Source of the DNA: an uncultured Collinsella sp.
GTDB taxonomy: Bacteria; Actinomycetota; Coriobacteriia; Coriobacteriales; Coriobacteriaceae
Assembly (NCBI GenBank): GCA_900542305.1
Contig: UQMU01000019.1
Coordinates: forward strand, 1 to 45,544
Reading direction: 5' to 3'
DNA length: 45,544 nt
The translations under genes were made by a program, and so were the position numbers. Shown in pieces: positions 40,475 to 45,544 of the stretch. Position 1 is the stretch's first letter. Each line of letters begins with the position of its first letter. The notes under the pieces are model-generated. The model saw only the letters and a list, made by a program, of their open reading frames with translations. It ran no database searches and was not told the origin of the DNA.

Positions 40475-43102
40475 ATGAGAATCGATAAGCTAGCAATGAC
40501 GTCGCGCGAGGCGCTGCAGACCGCCATGAGCACGGCCGCTGACGCGCAGGCCGGCGCGGTGGAGCCGATTCACCTGCTGTCTGCCCTGCTCGGTGCCGGC
40601 GAGCGCAATATCTCCGTGATCATCGAGCGCATCGGTGCCGACCCGGCACAGCTTGCGCGTTCCACGCAAGACGCCATCGACCACGCGCCCAAGGTTTCGG
40701 GCGAGGGTCAGCAGATGGGCCTTTCCAATGAGCTCGTCCGCGTCATCGAGAAGGCCGAGAAGAAGGCCACCAAGATGGGCGACAGCTTTGTGGTGACCGA
40801 GCATTTGCTGATGGCGCTTGCCGAGGACAAGGGCGAGGCGGGCCGCGTGCTGCGCGACGCCGGCGTGACCAAGGAGCGCATCGAGCAGGTCTACGAGGAG
40901 TTGCGTGGCGATGACCGCGTGACGTCTGCCGAGGACAAGACCCAGTTTGAGGCGCTGGAGCAGTACGGACGCAACATCTGCGACCTTGCCCGCGCCGGCA
41001 AGCTCGACCCTGTCATCGGCCGTACCGACGAGATCCGTCGTACCATCCAGGTCCTGTCCCGTCGCACCAAGAACAACCCTGTGCTCATCGGCGAGCCGGG
41101 CGTCGGCAAGACGGCCATCGTCGAGGGCATCGCCCAGCGTATCGTGGCCGGCGACGTGCCGAGCACCCTGCGCGACCGCGACCTTATCGAGCTCGACATG
41201 AGCGCGCTGGTCGCCGGTGCCAAGTACCGCGGCGAGTTCGAGGACCGCTTGAAGGCCGTGCTCAAGGAAGTGCAAAAGTCCGAGGGCAAGGTCATCCTGT
41301 TCATCGATGAGCTCCACACCATCGTGGGCGCGGGTGCCACCGAGGGCTCTATGGACGCCGGCAACATCCTCAAGCCGGCGCTTGCCCGTGGCGACCTGCA
41401 TGCGATCGGCGCGACCACGCTCGACGAATACCGCAAGTACATCGAGAAGGACGCGGCGCTCGCCCGTCGTTTCCAGACCGTGATGGTCAGCGAGCCTACC
41501 GTCGAGGACACCATCTCGATCCTGCGTGGCCTCAAGGAGAAGTACGAGATCTTCCACGGCGTGCATATCACCGATGGCGCGCTCGTGGCAGCTGCCGACC
41601 TCTCCGATCGCTACATCGCCGACCGCTTCCTGCCCGACAAGGCCATCGATCTGGTCGATGAGGCGGCAAGCCGCCTGCGCATGGAACTCGACAGCATGCC
41701 GGTCGAGATCGACGCCACCACGCGTCAGCTCACCCAGCTGCAGATCGAGGAGCAGGCGCTCATGAAGGAGACCGACGACGCCTCCAGGGAGCGTCTGGAG
41801 GCCCTGCGCCAAGAGATTGCCGAGGTCCAAGAAAAGCTCAACGTGCAAAAGGCCGGCTGGCTCAACCAGAAGAACGCCATCGATCACGTGCAGGAGCTTA
41901 AGGGCCAGCTCGACGAGGCCAAGAGCGAAGAGGAGCGCGCAACACGCAACGGCGACCTGGGCCGTGCGTCCGAGCTGCGCTACTCCGTGATTCCGGGCCT
42001 GCAGCAGCAGATTCAGGAATCCGAGGCCGCGCTCGAGGCACAAAAGCAGCAGGACGGCGAGGGGCTCAACGAGCAGGTGACCTCCGATGAGATCGCCGAG
42101 GTCGTGAGCGCCTGGACCGGCGTGCCCGTGTCCAAGATGATGCAGGGCGAGCTCGACAAGCTGAAGGGCTTGGAGGGCGAGCTGCACAAGCGCGTCATCG
42201 GCCAGGACGAGGCCGTCTCCGCCGTCGCCGCGGCCGTGCGCCGTAGCCGTGCGGGTCTCTCCGATCCGGACAAGCCCATTGGCAGCTTCTTCTTCCTGGG
42301 CCCCACTGGCGTAGGTAAGACCGAGCTCGCCAAGGCGCTGGCCGAGTGCCTGTTCGACGACGAGCGCGCGCTCGTGCGTATCGACATGTCCGAGTACATG
42401 GAGAAGTTCAGCGTCCAGCGCCTGATCGGTGCGCCTCCGGGATACGTTGGCTACGACGAGGGCGGCCAGCTCACCGAGGCCGTGCGCCGTCGTCCGTACT
42501 CCGTGATCTTGCTCGACGAGATGGAGAAAGCTCACCCGGATGTCTTCAACGTGCTGCTGCAGGTGCTTGACGACGGTCGTCTGACCGATGGCCAGGGTCG
42601 CCAGGTGTCCTTCAAGAACACGATCATCATCATGACGTCTAACGTGGGCTCTAAGGCTATTGCCGAGCTTTCCGGCAAGGACGAGGAGGAGATGCGCCAT
42701 CAGGTCGACGCGGCCATGGCTCAGACCTTCCGCCCCGAGTTCCTCAACCGTATCGACGACATCGTGGTGTTCCATCCGCTCGGCATGGCGCAGATCGAAA
42801 AGATCGTCGATATTCAGCTCGCCGACGTCCGCGCACGTCTGGCCAAGGAGCGCATGACGCTTTCCATCACCCCGGCGGCCAAGCAGATGCTCGCCGTGGG
42901 CGGCTTGGACCCGGTCTTTGGTGCCCGTCCGCTCAAGCGTCTGGTGCAGCGCGAAGTCGTGGACGCCATCGCGGCGGCCATCATTGACGGCACGGTGCGC
43001 GAGGGCGATCAGGTGACGGTCGATGTCGACAAGGACGGCGGCTTTACCGTCGTGTGCGACAACACGCCGGCGGCCACCTACGAGGTCCCCGACGCCGAGT
43101 AG
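40475..43102 (+). CDS. clpB: ATP-dependent disaggregase ClpB
   Basis: Full-length Hsp100 of 875 residues. Parts in order: N domain (1-145), first AAA+ module with GEPGVGKTAIVEG (about 206) and LFIDELHTIVGAG, the ClpB/Hsp104 middle coiled coil (about 405-530, rich in Glu/Gln/Lys), and second AAA+ module with LGPTGVGKTELAKAL (about 609) and ILLDEMEKAHPDVF. The middle domain separates it from ClpA/ClpC. It works with DnaK to dissolve aggregates. The operator motif shared with dnaK supports common heat-shock control. GAGAGGTG precedes the ATG. Confidence 0.97.
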   Translation: MRIDKLAMTSREALQTAMSTAADAQAGAVEPIHLLSALLGAGERNISVIIERIGADPAQLARSTQDAIDHAPKVSGEGQQMGLSNELVRVIEKAEKKATKMGDSFVVTEHLLMALAEDKGEAGRVLRDAGVTKERIEQVYEELRGDDRVTSAEDKTQFEALEQYGRNICDLARAGKLDPVIGRTDEIRRTIQVLSRRTKNNPVLIGEPGVGKTAIVEGIAQRIVAGDVPSTLRDRDLIELDMSALVAGAKYRGEFEDRLKAVLKEVQKSEGKVILFIDELHTIVGAGATEGSMDAGNILKPALARGDLHAIGATTLDEYRKYIEKDAALARRFQTVMVSEPTVEDTISILRGLKEKYEIFHGVHITDGALVAAADLSDRYIADRFLPDKAIDLVDEAASRLRMELDSMPVEIDATTRQLTQLQIEEQALMKETDDASRERLEALRQEIAEVQEKLNVQKAGWLNQKNAIDHVQELKGQLDEAKSEEERATRNGDLGRASELRYSVIPGLQQQIQESEAALEAQKQQDGEGLNEQVTSDEIAEVVSAWTGVPVSKMMQGELDKLKGLEGELHKRVIGQDEAVSAVAAAVRRSRAGLSDPDKPIGSFFFLGPTGVGKTELAKALAECLFDDERALVRIDMSEYMEKFSVQRLIGAPPGYVGYDEGGQLTEAVRRRPYSVILLDEMEKAHPDVFNVLLQVLDDGRLTDGQGRQVSFKNTIIIMTSNVGSKAIAELSGKDEEEMRHQVDAAMAQTFRPEFLNRIDDIVVFHPLGMAQIEKIVDIQLADVRARLAKERMTLSITPAAKQMLAVGGLDPVFGARPLKRLVQREVVDAIAAAIIDGTVREGDQVTVDVDKDGGFTVVCDNTPAATYEVPDAE

Positions 43103-43144
43103 ATTTTGGGGCCGGCTTTAAATCGCCCCTCATCGCAAAACGCC

Positions 43145-43181
43145 AAGGGCGGCGGATCCAATTGGGTCCGCCGCCCTTTTT
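43145..43181 (+). terminator. terminator after clpB
   Basis: A long GC-rich stem (AAGGGCGGCGGA with TCCGCCGCCCTT) is followed by TTTTT. Confidence 0.88.
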
Positions 43182-43233
43182 CGTGCGACAATCGATGATG
43201 TCGAACGTGAGTACATGGCAAGGAGCTATGCAG

Positions 43234-43428
43234 ATGAAAGATGAGACCAAGACGAACAAGCCGGCGACCGATGCCGCGCCCGCCGCACCCAAACCTGCGC
43301 CTAAGCCGGCGCCAAAGCCGCGCGACCCTTTCATCCGTGCTGAGAACGAGGACGACGACGGCTACGATCCCTACAGCGATCGCCGCCCCGAGCGCGAGCC
43401 GATGTTCGAAGCCGACCCGTGGAACTAG
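43234..43428 (+). CDS. small Pro/Ala-rich acidic protein
   Basis: This 64-residue protein looks disordered. It has Ala-Pro-Lys repeats (PAAPKPAPKPAPKPRD), then an acidic stretch (ENEDDDGYDPYSDRRPE) and ends in ADPWN. No family is recognised. AAGGAG lies eight bases upstream of ATG 43234; ATG 43228 is also in frame but is too close to that site. Confidence 0.65.
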   Translation: MKDETKTNKPATDAAPAAPKPAPKPAPKPRDPFIRAENEDDDGYDPYSDRRPEREPMFEADPWN

Positions 43429-43530
43429 GAAACGTCCTCTAGCTGACGGAGCCGCGCGTTTCTGTCGGCTAGAGGCGTTCGTGTTTGCCTCCTCAACCGC
43501 TCGACATCCTTCGGGACAGAAAGAGAAAAA

Positions 43531-43619
43531 CTTGCTTAATCATTAATCAAGTTAAACGAAATCTTGCTTTCCAGCTAATCAAGAAACAGTATAATCTTGA
43601 TTAGCCAGAGAGCAAGATT
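43531..43619. promoter_or_regulatory. nested palindrome overlapping the promoter of the second DUF4143-type ATPase gene
   Basis: Outer arms AATCTTGCT (43560-43568) and AGCAAGATT (43611-43619) and inner arms GCTAATCAAG (43574-43583) and CTTGATTAGC (43596-43605) are perfectly placed around a 12-base centre holding TATAAT (43590-43595). A further CTTG...ATCAAG half-site pair lies at 43531-43551. Confidence 0.85.
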
Positions 43620-43627
43620 GGAGAATC

Positions 43628-44980
43628 ATGGCATTCAACGACTTGATCGCCCAGAAAATAAAGGACTTTGAACAGCAGGGGGTTCCGCAGGTCTTTGAGC
43701 GAGACCTTGATCTAGGAAACCCACAGGAGCCAAAGCGCGACAACATCGTAAATGTGATTGTGGGGGCCCGCCGTTGTGGAAAGACGTATCGCCTGTATCA
43801 GGAGATGCGGCGGCTTCAGAGCCGGGGCGTCGAGCTTGACCGGATGCTTTACTTCAATTTTGAGGATGAGCGCTTGCGCCCGTATGAGCCATCGCTGCTG
43901 GCGGACGTGATCGACACGTTCTATGCGCTGTATCCTGCTGCTCGAACCGAGGGCGCTTACATTTTCTTTGACGAGATCCAGGAAATTCCCGAATGGGGTG
44001 CGTTTCTGCGGCGTGTAGTCGATACGGAGAAAGCGACCGTCTATGTGACGGGATCTTCTTCCAAGATGCTGTCCTCAGAACTTAAGAGCGAGTTCAGGGG
44101 TCGTTCTCTTGTGCGAGAGCTTTTTCCGTTGAGTTTTTCGGAATACGTTCGATATAAGACGGGGAGCGTTCCCGAGCCAGATGCGACCTTTTCCCCGAGC
44201 GATGCAGCGCTGCTTCGGCATCATCTGATCGGGTATCTTGAACGAGGGGGATTCATTGCGACACTTGAGCAGACGCCTGCAGACGCGATTCAGCTGCTAC
44301 AGGAATATGCTTCGCGAACGGTCGCCATGGACGTCGTTGAACGTTACGACGTCAAGAACCCTCGCCTGGCATCGCTGTTCTTGACGCGGTGTATGGCATC
44401 TTCGGGACGAGAGCTGTCAGTGAACAAAGTGTACAACGAGTTCAAGAGCAGACAGATACCCGTCAGTCGTAATTCGCTCAGCGATTTACTTGAGTATTAT
44501 GAGGACGCCTACCTGTTATTTTCTGTGCCGGAGTTCACGCGTTCACTGGCAAATAACATGCGGTCTGCGTCTAAGGTCTACGCTGTCGACCCTGCGATGT
44601 TCGGAGCATTCTCTCCCGCATCGGCATTGGACCAGGGCCAGAGGCTCGAGACCGCAGTGTTCAATGCGCTAAGAAGAAGGACTCCCGCGGTACGGGCCGG
44701 TTCGGTCTGTCGCCTGCTGATCAAAGAGAAGAATAAAAGCCACGAGGTGGATTTTGTGGCTGGGGACGCGCTTCTCATGCGGGCTTATAGCCTGATTCAG
44801 GTGAGTACGGATATGGCAAGTGAGAAAACGCGCGAGCGCGAAATTGCCGCGCTTGATGCCTCGATGGCCCAGTTTGATCTTGGCGAGTCGGCAATCGTTA
44901 CCATGGATGAACAGACCGATATTCCATGCGAGCACGGTGTGGTACACGCTGTGCCCGCATGGAAGTGGCTCCTTGCCTAA
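43628..44980 (+). CDS. AAA_14/DUF4143-type ATPase
   Basis: This 450-residue cytoplasmic ATPase has Walker A (VGARRCGKTYRLY, about 45-57), Walker B (YIFFDEIQEIPEW, about 111-123), sensor VYVTGSSSKML and FPLSFSEYVRYK, then a helical region with an HTH-like part (NEFKSRQIPVSRNSLSDLLE) and a C-terminal DUF4143 domain. The C-terminal nuclease-like site seems incomplete: EVDFVAGDALL is present, but the next strand reads LIQVST instead of an EVK motif. GGAGAATC lies just before the ATG. It is a second, divergent member of the family at 8829, with an unrelated but equally elaborate upstream repeat. Confidence 0.86.
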   Translation: MAFNDLIAQKIKDFEQQGVPQVFERDLDLGNPQEPKRDNIVNVIVGARRCGKTYRLYQEMRRLQSRGVELDRMLYFNFEDERLRPYEPSLLADVIDTFYALYPAARTEGAYIFFDEIQEIPEWGAFLRRVVDTEKATVYVTGSSSKMLSSELKSEFRGRSLVRELFPLSFSEYVRYKTGSVPEPDATFSPSDAALLRHHLIGYLERGGFIATLEQTPADAIQLLQEYASRTVAMDVVERYDVKNPRLASLFLTRCMASSGRELSVNKVYNEFKSRQIPVSRNSLSDLLEYYEDAYLLFSVPEFTRSLANNMRSASKVYAVDPAMFGAFSPASALDQGQRLETAVFNALRRRTPAVRAGSVCRLLIKEKNKSHEVDFVAGDALLMRAYSLIQVSTDMASEKTREREIAALDASMAQFDLGESAIVTMDEQTDIPCEHGVVHAVPAWKWLLA

Positions 44981-45018
44981 TCATCCTCAAAGTAGCCAAA
45001 AGAGCCCCATTACAGTTT

Positions 45019-45044
45019 GAGTCGTCCGAAAGGGCGGCTCTTTT
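45019..45044 (+). terminator. terminator after the ATPase gene
   Basis: A 9-bp stem (GAGTCGTCC/GGGCGGCTC, with G-U pairs) with a GAAA tetraloop is followed by TTTT. Confidence 0.8.
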
Positions 45045-45054
45045 CCGTTGCATG

Positions 45055-45269
45055 GTTATACGATTGAGCCGTACCGGTGGTCGCTGGCCGACCGCCCCGG
45101 ACGGCCGTCAGCCCCTGCCCCGTAGAGGGCCCGGGACGTGTTGCCGCCGGGGCGGGAGGGGCCGCGGGGAACGACTGATAGAGATGTGCCGGGCCCGGAC
45201 CGGGCCACGGCCGGGTAATGTGGGTGTCGCTTCCGCGGCTTACGGCCGGCTCAAGGGAGAGGATACACC
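45055..45269 (+). ncRNA. possible IS110 bridge RNA region
   Basis: The 215 bases between the host terminator and the IS110 transposase start are very GC-rich and can form several hairpins (for example GGCCGACCG/CGGACGGCC near 45088-45108). In IS110-group elements the 5' non-coding end encodes the bridge RNA that guides recombination. The role here is inferred from that position only; loop sequences cannot be matched without the element's other end. Confidence 0.35.
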
Positions 45270-45496
45270 ATGCCTGCAGCAGAGACGCCCGTGGCCTACC
45301 TGGGGATCGACGTCGGGAAGAGCTCGCACAGCGCGTGCGCGCTCGATGCGGGAGGGGGCGTCGCCTTCAGGGCCGAGCTGGCCAACAGGCCCGACGACAT
45401 CGACCGGGTGCTCGAGCGGGCCGGCTCCGGCGCGCTGGTCGTCGTCGACCAGAAGCGAAACATCGGCGCGCTGGTCCTCGCGCGCGCCCATGCGCA
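45270..45496 (+). CDS. IS110-family transposase, N-terminal part (cut by contig end)
   Basis: The first 75 or so codons of an IS110-family DEDD recombinase: YLGIDVGKSSHSACALD carries the first catalytic Asp, and VVVDQKRNIGALVLARA is a typical second block. GGAGAGG precedes the ATG. The natural sequence ends at 45496; the last codons of the frame (to 45518) are adapter. IS110 elements move as circles and have no terminal repeats, so the left boundary is not visible; it lies somewhere after 45044. Confidence 0.87.
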
Positions 45497-45544
45497 AGAT
45501 CGGAAGAGCGTCGTGTAGGGAAAGAGTGTAGATCTCGGTGGTCG
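45497..45544. other. Illumina sequencing adapter (artefact)
   Basis: From 45497 the sequence begins AGATCGGAAGAGCGTCGTGT and matches, by memory, 48 bases of the TruSeq universal adapter reverse complement to the end of the window. It is not genomic. Any protein match ending here should be trimmed. Confidence 0.97.

Noticed and set aside
40490..42775. 761-codon minus-strand frame over clpB
   Set aside because: Antisense shadow of ClpB with no recognisable domain.

Overview
The window looks like a piece of a Collinsella-type genome (Coriobacteriia, Actinomycetota). That placement is inference. It rests on moderately high GC, Ala/Gly/Asp-rich proteins, a zinc-finger-less DnaJ next to a MerR-type HspR, a nadABC-niaR operon, and very many palindromic intergenic repeats. 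It is a draft-assembly contig: the last 48 bases (45497-45544) are Illumina adapter, not genome.

Layout. 1-1500: a glucose-type PTS EIIA domain protein and a lipoprotein. 1500-1976: a repeat-filled gap. 1977-8742, minus strand: a HAD phosphatase and a [NiFe]-hydrogenase maturation set (hypE, hypD, hypC, hypF) with a NikR-type regulator and a small unknown protein. No hydrogenase structural gene is in view. 8829-21843: an accessory island. It starts with a DUF4143-type ATPase that has an iteron-like array upstream and an Xre repressor. A tightly coupled plus-strand operon follows: a lid-less DnaK-like protein, an HPD-less J-domain/TPR membrane protein, a GrpE-like protein, an FtsK/SpoIIIE-type ATPase, a coiled-coil membrane protein, a small ESAT-6-sized helical protein, a membrane-anchored amidase, and a zinc-ribbon/TM/YARHG protein. 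The last gene is split by an IS21-family element, and joining the two halves at the target duplication restores one reading frame. This operon is the best candidate for an undescribed system.

22021-25117: thioredoxin, an unknown protein, and an AgrC/AgrA-like GHKL kinase with LytTR regulator. 25325-29277: nadA-nadB-nadC-niaR behind a 19-bp perfect palindrome that probably binds NiaR. 29479-34474: ferredoxin, then the housekeeping heat-shock set dnaK-grpE-dnaJ-hspR. 34917-37217: an aconitase-family hydratase. 37468-40107: two paralogous small membrane proteins and a third anchored protein among dense palindromic repeats. 40475-43102: clpB, which shares a promoter motif with dnaK. 43234-45496: a small Pro-rich protein, a second DUF4143-type ATPase under a nested palindrome, and the 5' end of an IS110-family element whose leader may encode a bridge RNA.

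The window therefore holds two Hsp70 triads. One is canonical (30-34 kb, probably under HspR). The other is degenerate and tied to a pump-like ATPase and envelope proteins (10.7-13.9 kb). Functional names rest on motif recognition by eye; no database search was possible.
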